This document shows, piece by piece, positions 6,301 to 14,232 of a stretch of 19,987 bases of DNA. How positions within the stretch are numbered: position 1 is the first letter of the stretch; every line of letters begins with the position of its first letter. The notes under the pieces are model-generated. The model did no database searches, had not been told where the DNA came from, and worked only from the letters and a program-made list of their open reading frames with translations. Position numbers and translations under genes: made by a program. This DNA comes from Clostridiaceae bacterium (GTDB lineage Bacteria > Bacillota > Clostridia > UBA1212 > DUPL01): NCBI GenBank assembly GCA_012522035.1, contig JAAYLF010000242.1:1-19987 (forward strand), read 5' to 3'.

Positions 6301-6933
6301 ATGTTAAGAAGATTACCCATTTTGTTCATACTGATATTACTATTACTTGCTTTGTCAGCCTGCGGTGGCAAAGCAAAATATTTGATGACAAAGCAGACTG
6401 TCTGTGATGCGGATGGCGGCGTGAGGTATTACATACTATATGAGTATGACAAAAAGAACAATCTGGTCAAGGAAACGGACTATGACAAGGATGGCAAGAT
6501 TAGATACTATACAACATATCAGTATGACAGGGATGGCAGGCTTGTAATTTCAGAAAAATATATCGGCAGCAAATTGGAAAGCCGTGCAGTATACAAATAC
6601 GATGATGAGGGCAGGGAGATTGAAAGGAAACTTTACAACGACAGTGGAGTTGCATACTCAACAAAGATATACACCTATGAGGAATCAGGATATACGGAAG
6701 TGACATATGGCGAGAATTCCAACCTGCAGTCAACACGAAAAGTGACAATGAATGAAAAAGGAGATATATTAAGAGTTGAACATGTAACAAGTTTGAATTT
6801 AAAAATCACTGAGGAATACGCGTATGATGAAAATGGTTATCTCATTAAATGCGATGTAAAAAGTGAAGATGCATATAACGTATATACTTTATTTATATAT
6901 AAACGATTCAAAAGGAAAAGTACTTGTGCGTGA
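6301..6933 (+). CDS. YD-repeat-like lipoprotein 1, frameshifted near its C-terminus
   Basis: The ATG at 6301 follows GGAGGAAGG. A short lipoprotein signal ends in the lipobox L-S-A-C21. The mature part is a series of about 20-residue repeats of the type Y-x-YD-x-x-G-x-L, alternating charged and aromatic, similar to YD/Rhs-like or MORN-like surface repeats. It is clearly paralogous to the gene at 7085 (same K-Y/E-Y-L-x-TK.V..DADG opening after the Cys). The frame as written ends with an unrelated tail (FKRKSTCA) at 6933. The paralogue's sequence YIND.KGKV continues here in the +1 frame, so a one-base insertion (or two-base loss) occurred in the TTTATATATA run near 6890-6900. Function unknown; probably anchored in the outer face of the membrane. 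Confidence 0.7.
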   Translation: MLRRLPILFILILLLLALSACGGKAKYLMTKQTVCDADGGVRYYILYEYDKKNNLVKETDYDKDGKIRYYTTYQYDRDGRLVISEKYIGSKLESRAVYKYDDEGREIERKLYNDSGVAYSTKIYTYEESGYTEVTYGENSNLQSTRKVTMNEKGDILRVEHVTSLNLKITEEYAYDENGYLIKCDVKSEDAYNVYTLFIYKRFKRKSTCA

Positions 6934-7072
6934 GGATTATCAGGATGGGAAACTGGCCAGATACCTGGAGCACACCTACGATAAAAATGGGAATCTCATT
7001 AAAATCGAGGTGTTTTCACCACAGGACACTCTGACAAGCAGTACAAGATATGTGTATAAAAGGGCAAATTGA
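6894..7072 (+). pseudogene. displaced C-terminal part of YD-repeat lipoprotein 1
   Basis: This is the +1 frame continuation of the gene starting at 6301. It reads YINDSKGKVLVREDY, then a YDKNGNLIKIEVF repeat, ending RYVYKRAN before a TGA at 7070-7072. The matching segment of the neighbour is YINDEKGKVLKAEYF. It has no start or ribosome binding site of its own. Restoring the frame gives 256 residues, a plausible size next to the 227-residue paralogue. It could be a real mutation or a base-calling error. Confidence 0.65.
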
Positions 7073-7084
7073 TGGGAGGAAAAA

Positions 7085-7768
7085 ATGGGAAAGAGAATTG
7101 TTGGAACAATTGCTATACTGGTGGTGCTGATTGTATTGGCAGCTTGTAACGGCAGCTCGGAATATTTACTGACGAAGGAAGTGAATTTGGACGCTGATGG
7201 CAATGTGGAATTCTATATCACCTATGAGTATGAGAATGACGAGCAGAACATTGTCAAGAAAACCAAGTACAATAAAGACGATGAGATTGAATACTACAGT
7301 GTTATCATGTATGACGAGCAGGGAAGAGAAGTTGAGTCAACCAGCTTCAACAAAGAGGGCCAAATTGAAAATGTTTGCAACTGGATCTATGATGAGGATG
7401 GCTACACGATTGTCGAATACAAGGAAGGGCATGAAGCAAAAGAAGTGGTGGATACATCTTTTAATGAGAACGGTGATGTGGCCGTAAAGGAATTTTTGGA
7501 CACCCGCATTGTAGAAGAATACGAGTATGACGAGAATGGATTTCTTGTCATGGTTAAAAGCACTTTGGGTGAAGTCACCACATACACAAAGTACATCAAC
7601 GATGAAAAAGGGAAAGTGTTAAAAGCTGAGTACTTTGTTACGGAAGACGACGTGTTGATCTATACCCGCTATTATTACGACATGAAGGGAAATTTGGTGG
7701 GTGAAAAGGAATTTTACTCAAACGGTAATCTTATAAGCGAAAAAGAGTATGAGTACACGAAAAAATAA
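7085..7768 (+). CDS. YD-repeat-like lipoprotein 2
   Basis: A 227-residue intact paralogue of the gene upstream, 12 nt after its displaced stop, with a GGGAGGA site before the ATG at 7085. The signal peptide ends in the lipobox L-A-A-C21. The mature protein is built of repeats such as YEYEND, MYDEQGREVESTSF, YDEDGYTIVEY, YEYDENGFLV and YYDMKGNLVGEKEF, each about 20 residues with a YD..G core. Related repeats occur in surface proteins of Clostridia with no assigned function. The tandem pair probably arose by local duplication and is transcribed from the promoter at 6244. Confidence 0.78.
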   Translation: MGKRIVGTIAILVVLIVLAACNGSSEYLLTKEVNLDADGNVEFYITYEYENDEQNIVKKTKYNKDDEIEYYSVIMYDEQGREVESTSFNKEGQIENVCNWIYDEDGYTIVEYKEGHEAKEVVDTSFNENGDVAVKEFLDTRIVEEYEYDENGFLVMVKSTLGEVTTYTKYINDEKGKVLKAEYFVTEDDVLIYTRYYYDMKGNLVGEKEFYSNGNLISEKEYEYTKK

Positions 7769-7925
7769 GTGACTATGAAAAAACCTGAAGCTTTCAAGGA
7801 ACTTGTCAGATACTCTAAAAAAGATTAAAAATCATTTTTGTTTGTAGTTGTTATAGAAAACATATTGTCCGCTGTACAATCTTTTGTAAATGTCATAGGC
7901 ATCGTAATAATTGAATCTTTGATGA

Positions 7926-8060
7926 AAGGGAACAGGAATCTGGTATGGCGAATATCTTCGCAATGTCAAAATGCGAAAAGCTTCCGACAAGATTCAACTT
8001 GAATACATGAAAGATGGCATCATTGTCAATACATTGGGCTCAGGACTGCACGGTACTTGA
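7926..8060 (+). pseudogene. possible YcxB-like C-terminal remnant
   Basis: Open for 44 codons after in-frame TGA stops at 7920-7925, with no start. It contains IWYGEYLRN followed by KIQLEYMKDGIIVNTLG. The intact YcxB-like protein at 4456-4989 has IIWFYMLRY, then DDYAFLDDRILVNTVT at a similar spacing, which is why I compare the two. Two bases after the stop codon a new ATG begins. The similarity is short, so confidence is low. Confidence 0.3.
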
Positions 8061-8061
8061 C

Positions 8062-8227
8062 ATGAAAAAGAAATCCATGGGAGCAAATCCGGTATTTGTA
8101 CTTACATACCTTTTTTTTAATCGTAATAACTTCTCTGACAGCAATCTCAATCTTACTCACTTTCAAAGGACGAAAACTGGATAAACCGCCATCTTTATTT
8201 CACGCCACTTTAGTGCATCCCATATAG
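8062..8227 (+). pseudogene. small membrane-protein remnant broken at a T8 run
   Basis: The ATG at 8062 opens MKKKSMGANPVFVLTYLF and runs into eight T residues at 8111-8118. In the frame as written the sequence turns hydrophilic. With seven T residues it would continue LIVITSLTAISILLTFKG, completing a transmembrane helix followed by a charged segment and a stop at 8225-8227, 54 residues in all. No strong ribosome binding site precedes it. The poly-T indel makes either mutation or a sequencing error plausible. Confidence 0.35.
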
Positions 8228-8437
8228 CAGACAGAATAATTGTTTTCTCTAGCAGAGCAGACCATATATATAAGACAAAAAATCATAAAAGTCAGCCCGA
8301 TATGTCAGGAAATATTGTTGTTGGGAAATCATATTGCTAAATCGACAATATCCGCCCCAGTTTCATATTGCAATCAGCTTCCTGTTATGTTACTTTATAC
8401 CCATCAAACACGAATCCTTGATAAAGGGGAAAGATGA

Positions 8438-9964
8438 ATGAAAAAGACAATTCTAATAACACTTTTATTATTCCTGCTCTTTACCTCTTCCTGTGGTACT
8501 GAAGACAATATAGGTACCAAAACTCAAGAACCAGTTATTGAGCATACGGATGAACCTAGCACCCCAACCCCCGTGAGTAAAACACCTACACCTACTGTAA
8601 GCAAGGAGACAGAAGTTCCTAAAACTAAAACCCCTGAAGATACGCCAAATGCCACACCCGAGCCAACAAAGACACCACAGGAAACAACCCCAAAGCCTAC
8701 CTCAACTCCGCCCCCAACTCCATATGTTGATAATACCTTGACTGTGGATATTGGTGTATTCACCTTCAGAAACGAACTGGGCATGAAGGATGGCTTGTAC
8801 ACCATTGGTAAAGACTTTGGAATGCTTCTTGAGGAAAAAGGGGAGCATGAGTTTAACAAGTACATATTAACTTACACAGCTACAGATTATTTGAAAGGAT
8901 ATATCCACTACTCTTTGGGCAGAACCTCTCATGTGGAAGAATTCTTCCTGGAACCTGGTACAAACAAAGAATTTTCGTCTTTGGTGGATGGGTTTTTCAA
9001 CAACCAGAAAGGTACAAAAATAAAGAAGATTGTTTTGAACTCAATAAAGGGATCTTCTGCCAGCTTCAAACTTGTTGATTTCAAGGTGGAGATTGTAAGT
9101 GTACCTGTGCAGGTTGTCTATCTCGAGAATGACTACCACAAGGTAGGGATTGATCTGTTATGGGGTGGAGCCATCAACTACATCAAGGACAAGACCAGCA
9201 AGGATGGTCAACTGGACAATCTTCTTAACCGGGCTGATACAGGCAGACTTGTCCAGCAGTCGTATTATGGAACCATGGATCCTCCCTATGTGAAAGGTGA
9301 ATTCATGGGCAACGAATGGCCTTACAATCCGGTCCAGGGAGGCGACAAGGGCAACAACTCAAGCAAGATAGTGGATTTTAAAATATACAAAGAGTATATA
9401 TACATAAAGTGCAGGCCTCTTGACTGGGGACATATAAATACGCCAACCTTCAGGTACATGGAAAACGAGTACCGCCTTCAAGGAAAAACGATTGTTGTCA
9501 ACAATCGCTTTGTTGATTTTTCCGGATACAAGGCAAAACCAAGGCATCAGGAACTGCCTGCGTTTTATGTAATCAGCTATCTCCATACCTTCGTATTCTA
9601 TAACGGAGCAAAACCCTGGGAGAATGATACATTGACATACAAGCGCAACCTTGATTTCTGGGGAGGCAACCCAGATGCGTACTTTAATGTAAGGCAGGGA
9701 AACACGGAAACCTGGTGTGCATGGGTGGATTCCAACGATTATGGAATAGGACTTTTTACTCCGAATGTGGAGATCCTTCTTGCTGGAAGGTTTGGCTACA
9801 ATGGAAGCAAGGATCCTGGAAATTCTGCTACCAACTACGTAGCCCCCTTGAGAACCTTCGAGATGAAATCCTTTGAACCGTTTGAATACACCTACTATAT
9901 AACCACGGGAAAAATAGAGACTATAAGACAAACATTTCAGACTGTATTTATGGCTAAATCCTGA
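8438..9964 (+). CDS. Thr/Pro-linker lipoprotein of unknown fold, glycan locus
   Basis: A 508-residue protein. The signal peptide ends F-T-S-S-C19, an acceptable lipobox, so it is probably lipid-anchored. Residues about 40-97 are a Thr/Pro-rich linker (repeated TPTP, TPEPT and TPPPTP units) that would hold the rest away from the membrane. The folded region begins near VDNTLTVDIG. It has one domain up to about residue 225, then a second opening VYLENDYHKVGIDLLWGGAI and running through LVQQSYYG, NEWPYNPVQGGD and WCAWVDSNDYGIGLFTP. This second part resembles beta-sandwich, galactose-mutarotase-like carbohydrate-active proteins, but I recognise no catalytic motif. It stands directly upstream of a large glycosidase gene, so a role in binding or cutting an extracellular polysaccharide is the best inference. 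Confidence 0.65.
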   Translation: MKKTILITLLLFLLFTSSCGTEDNIGTKTQEPVIEHTDEPSTPTPVSKTPTPTVSKETEVPKTKTPEDTPNATPEPTKTPQETTPKPTSTPPPTPYVDNTLTVDIGVFTFRNELGMKDGLYTIGKDFGMLLEEKGEHEFNKYILTYTATDYLKGYIHYSLGRTSHVEEFFLEPGTNKEFSSLVDGFFNNQKGTKIKKIVLNSIKGSSASFKLVDFKVEIVSVPVQVVYLENDYHKVGIDLLWGGAINYIKDKTSKDGQLDNLLNRADTGRLVQQSYYGTMDPPYVKGEFMGNEWPYNPVQGGDKGNNSSKIVDFKIYKEYIYIKCRPLDWGHINTPTFRYMENEYRLQGKTIVVNNRFVDFSGYKAKPRHQELPAFYVISYLHTFVFYNGAKPWENDTLTYKRNLDFWGGNPDAYFNVRQGNTETWCAWVDSNDYGIGLFTPNVEILLAGRFGYNGSKDPGNSATNYVAPLRTFEMKSFEPFEYTYYITTGKIETIRQTFQTVFMAKS

Positions 9965-9975
9965 TATAATATCAG
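9961..9975 (+). promoter_or_regulatory. extended -10 inside a 15-bp palindrome, before the GH106-like gene
   Basis: CTGATATAATATCAG is a perfect inverted repeat around a central A and contains TGATATAAT, an extended -10 (TGn plus consensus TATAAT at 9965-9970). No good -35 was found at the right distance, which fits extended -10 promoters. It overlaps the stop codon of the preceding gene. Confidence 0.45.
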
Positions 9976-10000
9976 CATATGAAAGTATAGGAGGGTAACA

Positions 10001-13000
10001 ATGCTTTACAAAAAGAACAAGTCAAAAGAACTTGATTCAAAACTCTTTAAAAATCCAACCGCCGAATACAGGGGAACCCCCTTTTGGGCTTGGAACTGCA
10101 AGCTGGACAAGGACAATTTGGGTAGGCAGATTGAATACATGAAGGAAATGGGTCTTGGCGGATTCCACATGCATTCAAGAACCGGTATGGCAAATGAGTA
10201 CCTGGGAGAGGAATTCATGGACCTGGTAAAGTTCTGTGTCAAAAAAGCAGAAAAAGAAGAAATGCTTGCATGGCTTTACGACGAGGACAGATGGCCATCG
10301 GGATTTGCAGGAGGTCTTGTGACAAAGGAAAAGAAGTACAGGGTCAAGATATTGACCTTCAATCCTGAAGACAAGCAAAATGACGCAAAAACTCTGGAAG
10401 AGTGCCTAGAAACAGGAAAACCGTTCTTCTTTGCAAGCTATGATGTTGTCCTTAATGACAAGGGTGAACTTGTGTCATACAAAAGGATAGGAAGAGACGA
10501 GGAAGGAAACAACAAATGGTATGCGTTCCTTGAAATAGCTGGAGATGACCCCTGGTTCAACAATCAAGCATATGTGGACACTCTGGACAAGGAATCGATG
10601 AAGAAGTTTATAGATATAACTTATGAGGCATACAAGGAAGCAGTAGGCGACAAATTCGGTGAAAGCGTACCAGCAATCTTTACGGACGAGCCGCAGATGT
10701 ACAGAAGGCATTACATGAGAAACGCTCTGGGCAAGGAAAGAACAGTCCTGCCTTGGACACACCACCTCATTGACGGATTCAAAAAAGAGTACGGTTACGA
10801 CATCCTTGACTACCTGCCCGAGCTGATATGGTCGCTTGAAGGTGGCAAGGTTTCAAAAGTAAAATATCACTACAGCGACTATACCACCGAACTGTTTGCA
10901 AGATGTTTTTCAGACCAGTGCGGCAATTGGTGCGAAGAAAACAACCTCATGCTGACAGGCCACATGATGGAAGAGCCAACGCTTCTGTCTCAAAGCTATG
11001 CCATAGGAGAAACCATGAGACACTACAGGTCCTTCCAGCTGCCTGGCATTGACATGCTCTGCAATGCAACTGAATATACTACGGCAAAACAGGCACAATC
11101 CGCAGCGCATCAATATGGAAGGGAAGGAGTTCTGTCCGAGCTGTATGGCGTAACAAACTGGGACTTTGACTTCAGAGGCCACAAGTTCCAGGGCGACTGG
11201 CAGGCAGCCTTGGGTGTAACTGTAAGGGTTCATCATCTGTCCTGGGTGTCCATGGCCGGAGAATCAAAGAGAGACTATCCTGCAACCATAAACTATCAGT
11301 CGCCTTGGTACAAGGAATACTCCTATGTGGAGGATCACTTTGCAAGACTGAACACAGCTTTGACCCGCGGCAAGCCGGTGGTAAAGGTTGGGGTTGTGCA
11401 CCCGGTTGAAAGCTACTGGCTGCATCTGGGTCCGGAAGATACAACTTCTGAAAAGAGATGGGCGCTTGAGCACAATTTTCAGAATATAACCAAATGGCTT
11501 TTGCTTGGACAGGTAGACTTTGATTTTATAGCAGAATCCCTTCTGCCTGACCTGTGCAAGGAAGCTGGCAGTCCTCTCAAGGTGGGAGAAATGGAATATG
11601 ATACAATCATAGTTCCTGGAATGGAAACCATGCGCAGAACCACATTTGAAAGACTCAAGGCATTCAAGGAAAAGGGCGGCAAGATTGTTTTTGTTGGAGA
11701 GTGCCCAAAATACATGGATGCAGTTGAAACCAATGAAATTGAAGCTCTTTATAATGACAGCATAAAGGTACCTTTTGAAAGGGAAAAGATACTTGAAGTA
11801 CTTTCTGAAGACAAGGTTATAAACATATACAAGGAAAATGCCTTAAGCGACAAGTACCTCTACAACCTGAGGGATGATGAAAACTGCATGTGGCTGTTTA
11901 TAGCAAGAGGAGTACATGTTAATGACAAGGAAGACACCCAGGCTGAAAAGCTCAAGATTGTAATCAAGGGTGAGTATTATCCAAAAGTATATGACACTAT
12001 AAACGGAGAGGTAAAGGATGTAGAATTCTCGTATGAAAATGGCAACACTGTTGTGTATGCGAAGCTGCACTCCTACGACAGCCTGCTCTTAAGACTTGGA
12101 AAACTTGAAAAGGTTGAAATCATGGATAATGTATCGTATACCCTTGAAGAGCCTAATGTGTATCTACTTGATATTGCAGAATACGCTCTTGATGATGAAG
12201 AGTACAACGAAGCTGAAGAGATATTGAGAACTGACAACAAGCTGAGGGAAAGACTTGGCTGGCAGCTGAGAAGATCCGCATTTCCACAGCCCTGGACGGT
12301 GGAAGAAGAAAAAATTGTTCACAAGGCAAGACTCAGGTTTGCAATAGACAGCGAGATAACTGTAAAGGAACCATTGCTTGCCATAGAGGATGCTGAAAGG
12401 ATTGAAATTGTTTTCAATGGCGAAAAGGTTGCAAACAAGGTTGTTGGCTGGTTTACGGACGAAGCCATAAAGACAGTAAGGCTGCCTGAGATAAGAAAGG
12501 GTACGAACATTCTTGAAGTTTCAATTCCGTTTGGCAAGCGCACCAATGTTGAATGGTGTTATATCCTTGGAGACTTTGGCGTTGTTGTTGAAGGTACAAG
12601 GAAGACAATAACTGAAAGAAACGACAAAGTCCGTTACGGAACAATAACTGACCAGGGAATGCCTTTCTATGGTGCAAATATTGTTTATCATAACGAAATC
12701 GAACTTGATGAAGATAGCGCATTAAGAGTAAGGATTCCAAAATACAGAGGAGCCCTTGTCAAGGTACTGCTTGATTCCAGGGAAGTTGGAAAGATTGTGT
12801 ACACACCATATGAATTGGTAATACCAAATGTGAAGAAAGGAAAGCATGTTCTTGGATTTGTACTGTACGGAAACCGCCACAACTCTTTTGGAACGCTCCA
12901 TAACTGCAATGAAAAGACATGGTGGTTTGGCCCTGATGCATGGAGGACAACAGGTGACAGTTGGAGCTACGAGTACAGCCTGAAAGACATGGGAATCCTG

Positions 13001-13030
13001 GAAAAGCCTATAGTTGAAAAATTGAAGTAA
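10001..13030 (+). CDS. GH106-like large glycoside hydrolase, no signal peptide
   Basis: A 1009-residue protein with an AGGAGGG site before the ATG at 10001. The N-terminal signature NPTAEYRGTPFWAWN, then IEYMKEMGLGGFHMHSRTG and WLYDEDRWPSGFAGG (residues about 18-105), is typical of the large barrel glycosidases related to alpha-L-rhamnosidase family GH106. Later barrel segments include FTDEP (D229, E230), LTGHMMEEP (H321) and GVLSELYGVTNWDF (E380), which hold the likely acidic catalytic residues. A middle domain with VGVVHPVESYW and IIVPGMETM follows, and the C-terminal about 250 residues are beta-rich, as in the jelly-roll sugar-binding end of such enzymes. There is no signal peptide or lipobox, so it should work in the cytoplasm on imported oligosaccharides. 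The substrate could be rhamnose or another deoxy-sugar linkage; the exact family needs a profile search. Confidence 0.72.
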   Translation: MLYKKNKSKELDSKLFKNPTAEYRGTPFWAWNCKLDKDNLGRQIEYMKEMGLGGFHMHSRTGMANEYLGEEFMDLVKFCVKKAEKEEMLAWLYDEDRWPSGFAGGLVTKEKKYRVKILTFNPEDKQNDAKTLEECLETGKPFFFASYDVVLNDKGELVSYKRIGRDEEGNNKWYAFLEIAGDDPWFNNQAYVDTLDKESMKKFIDITYEAYKEAVGDKFGESVPAIFTDEPQMYRRHYMRNALGKERTVLPWTHHLIDGFKKEYGYDILDYLPELIWSLEGGKVSKVKYHYSDYTTELFARCFSDQCGNWCEENNLMLTGHMMEEPTLLSQSYAIGETMRHYRSFQLPGIDMLCNATEYTTAKQAQSAAHQYGREGVLSELYGVTNWDFDFRGHKFQGDWQAALGVTVRVHHLSWVSMAGESKRDYPATINYQSPWYKEYSYVEDHFARLNTALTRGKPVVKVGVVHPVESYWLHLGPEDTTSEKRWALEHNFQNITKWLLLGQVDFDFIAESLLPDLCKEAGSPLKVGEMEYDTIIVPGMETMRRTTFERLKAFKEKGGKIVFVGECPKYMDAVETNEIEALYNDSIKVPFEREKILEVLSEDKVINIYKENALSDKYLYNLRDDENCMWLFIARGVHVNDKEDTQAEKLKIVIKGEYYPKVYDTINGEVKDVEFSYENGNTVVYAKLHSYDSLLLRLGKLEKVEIMDNVSYTLEEPNVYLLDIAEYALDDEEYNEAEEILRTDNKLRERLGWQLRRSAFPQPWTVEEEKIVHKARLRFAIDSEITVKEPLLAIEDAERIEIVFNGEKVANKVVGWFTDEAIKTVRLPEIRKGTNILEVSIPFGKRTNVEWCYILGDFGVVVEGTRKTITERNDKVRYGTITDQGMPFYGANIVYHNEIELDEDSALRVRIPKYRGALVKVLLDSREVGKIVYTPYELVIPNVKKGKHVLGFVLYGNRHNSFGTLHNCNEKTWWFGPDAWRTTGDSWSYEYSLKDMGILEKPIVEKLK

Positions 13031-13036
13031 ATCAAA

Positions 13037-13062
13037 AAGGTCGGAAGATATCTTCCGACCTT
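13037..13062. terminator. bidirectional terminator between GH106-like and AraC genes
   Basis: A perfect 26-bp palindrome with half-site AAGGTCGGAAGAT. On the - strand it is followed by TTTTTGATTT, a good U-tract for the AraC transcript; on the + strand by ATTTCTT, a weaker one. It touches the AraC stop codon. Confidence 0.75.
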
Positions 13063-13939
13063 ATTTCTTGCTGTTCTTGTATTCCGCTGGAGTTACATTT
13101 GTATACTGTTTGAATACTGTACTGAAATATTGAGAAGATGAGAAGTCTAGCATGAAAGCAATATCTGTTACCGAAAAGTCGGTGTTGTCCAAGAGTTCTC
13201 TTGCTCTTTCCACCTTTTTTCTCATGATATATTCCCTTGGTGGGAAACCCGTGTACTCCTTGAATTTCTTTTGAAACCTTGACTTGCTTACACCTGCCAT
13301 GTCGGCAAGATACTGCATGTCTATATATGATTCAAAATTCTTATCAATATATTCCAGAACTGGTGTCAGGAAAGTGTCCTTGGTATCCTTTCTTATGTTG
13401 GAGCGGTCAATCATCATAATCAGCAAATCGGTAAGTGCGTTCCTTACAATAGTCATTTTGAAAGGGCTGTCTGATTCAAAGGTCTCAAGTATGGTATTAA
13501 AGTAGTGATGGGCTTCAAAACCAAGATGAATGATTCTGTTTTTCTTGAAGGTCTCAAGACACGTTTCAAGAAGAGTTTTTCTTTCGTCTTTTGTTGGAGA
13601 AAGGAAGTATTCGGGGAAGTTTTTTAGTTCAACTATCATATAAAAGAATTCGGTTTTGTCGAAAGGCTCTCCGCCGGTACTGTGCTCTTCGTCAGGAAGG
13701 GTAATGAATACTTCGCCTGCATATACTGTGTGTTTTCTGCCTTCCACTTCATAAATTTGCTTGCCCTTGGTCATGTAAGTAATTTCAAAGGCATCCTTGT
13801 GTATCTCTGTTCCAAGAGGAATACATTTTCTAAGATACACAACCCTCCCTATTTTCAAAGGAAAATTCGTGTCAATATATCTGTATTCTGCAACCTCTCT
13901 TCTTCCGTATTCATCTTGTCCTCTGTATAACTTGTGCAC
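13061..13939 (-). CDS. AraC-family transcriptional regulator
   Basis: A 292-residue protein. I start it at the GTG at 13939 because AAGGAGG lies seven bases upstream; a TTG at 13960 would place that site inside the gene. The N-terminal part is a cupin-like sensor (HKDAFEITYMTKGKQIYEVEG, VYAGEVFITLPDEEHST), as in AraC regulators of sugar genes. The C-terminal 100 residues carry two helix-turn-helix motifs: YLADMAGVSKSRFQKKFKEY..FPPREYI, then FSVTDIAFMLDFSSSQYFST with VFKQYTNVTPAEY. It probably senses a sugar released by the locus enzymes and activates the adjacent glycosidase genes. Its promoter shares a 13-bp element with the URO-D-like gene, which suggests that it, or a common factor, controls both. 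Confidence 0.9.
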   Translation of the reverse strand: MHKLYRGQDEYGRREVAEYRYIDTNFPLKIGRVVYLRKCIPLGTEIHKDAFEITYMTKGKQIYEVEGRKHTVYAGEVFITLPDEEHSTGGEPFDKTEFFYMIVELKNFPEYFLSPTKDERKTLLETCLETFKKNRIIHLGFEAHHYFNTILETFESDSPFKMTIVRNALTDLLIMMIDRSNIRKDTKDTFLTPVLEYIDKNFESYIDMQYLADMAGVSKSRFQKKFKEYTGFPPREYIMRKKVERARELLDNTDFSVTDIAFMLDFSSSQYFSTVFKQYTNVTPAEYKNSKK

Positions 13940-13960
13940 TTCACTTCCTCCTTGGTTCAA

Positions 13961-13989
13961 ATTTTAGCACAGTTTGAATATTTTAACAA
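13961..13989 (-). promoter_or_regulatory. promoter of the AraC gene
   Basis: Read on the - strand: -35 TTGTTA (13989-13984), a 17-bp spacer and -10 TAAAAT (13966-13961). The segment ACTGTGCTAAAAT is identical to that of the URO-D-like promoter, at the same distance from the ribosome binding site. Confidence 0.6.
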
Positions 13990-14023
13990 CAGTGTTATAA
14001 TTCACAAATTATACTTTTTACGC

Positions 14024-14052
14024 AAAACAAAAACGGTGGTCTAAAAACCACC
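14024..14052 (-). terminator. intrinsic terminator of the candidate ncRNA
   Basis: On the - strand GGTGGT, a 6-nt loop TTTTAG and ACCACC (14052-14035) are followed by G and then TTTTTGTTTT (14033-14024). This is a compact GC-rich stem with a U-tract, placed at the 3' end of the structured region. Confidence 0.75.
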
Positions 14053-14226
14053 TCTACAATCCTTTTTGTTAAACCTAAGACTTAGGTTTAACTTCCCCAC
14101 TTAGTGACCAATTTAAGGTCTAGCAGGGGTTCTCCCTCTTTTTAGAACGTGGTTGTAAAACCACATTCCAGCCCCACTTAAAGGCCATTAAGACTGGGCA
14201 GAGGTTCTCCCACTTTTGTCTCTTCA
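14025..14226 (-). ncRNA. candidate structured ncRNA with two tandem motif copies
   Basis: About 200 nt with its own consensus promoter and terminator and no plausible reading frame. In transcript order it holds: motif copy 1 (14211-14172), a 10-bp hairpin with UUAC loop (14168-14145), motif copy 2 (14136-14095), a hairpin with 12-bp stem (14092-14068) and the terminator stem. Each motif copy reads GGGAGAA, then CCYC pairing with a closing GGGG; an inner stem AGUC/GGCC or GACC/GGUC lies around a UUAA-rich loop, followed by UAAGUGGGG. Three positions that differ between stems or copies form U-G wobbles only when read from the - strand and would be C-A mismatches from the + strand, so the RNA is from the - strand. 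I recognise no known family. It could also be a relic of a mobile element RNA. Confidence 0.62.
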
Positions 14227-14232
14227 GTTAAT

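Larger units (their letters stand above)
7769..8437 (+). other. 669-base gap with decayed coding remnants
   Basis: No intact gene is convincing here. A 17-codon frame begins at 7775 (MKKPEAFKELV) without a ribosome binding site. A probable YcxB-like C-terminal remnant lies at 7926-8060 and a frameshifted membrane-protein remnant at 8062-8227. The last 200 bases (8228-8437) are AT-rich and show no supported feature; a promoter for the next gene should lie there, but no clear -35/-10 pair was found. Confidence 0.5.

Noticed and set aside
7832..7993. A 53-codon open - strand frame rich in Tyr and Phe (YNYYDAYDIYKRLYSGQ-like).
   Set aside because: It looks coding-like, but it has no start, overlaps the + strand YcxB-like remnant and matches nothing I know; kept only as a possible alternative reading of the decayed region.
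8240..8437. A 65-codon + strand frame ending just before the lipoprotein gene.
   Set aside because: It has no ribosome binding site and no domain, and it covers the expected promoter region of the next gene.
13940..13960. TTG start for the AraC gene at 13960.
   Set aside because: The AAGGAGG site would then lie inside the gene; the GTG at 13939 is correctly spaced from it.
14035..14211. CRISPR array or known riboswitch.
   Set aside because: Only two diverged motif copies separated by a hairpin, without uniform spacers, and no match to the conserved core of the glycine, c-di-GMP or other riboswitches I know. The 3' terminator ends the unit before any gene.
14068..14211. A miniature insertion element with hairpin ends.
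   Set aside because: No terminal inverted repeats or target duplication could be found, and the promoter and terminator fit a transcribed RNA better; a mobile origin is not excluded.
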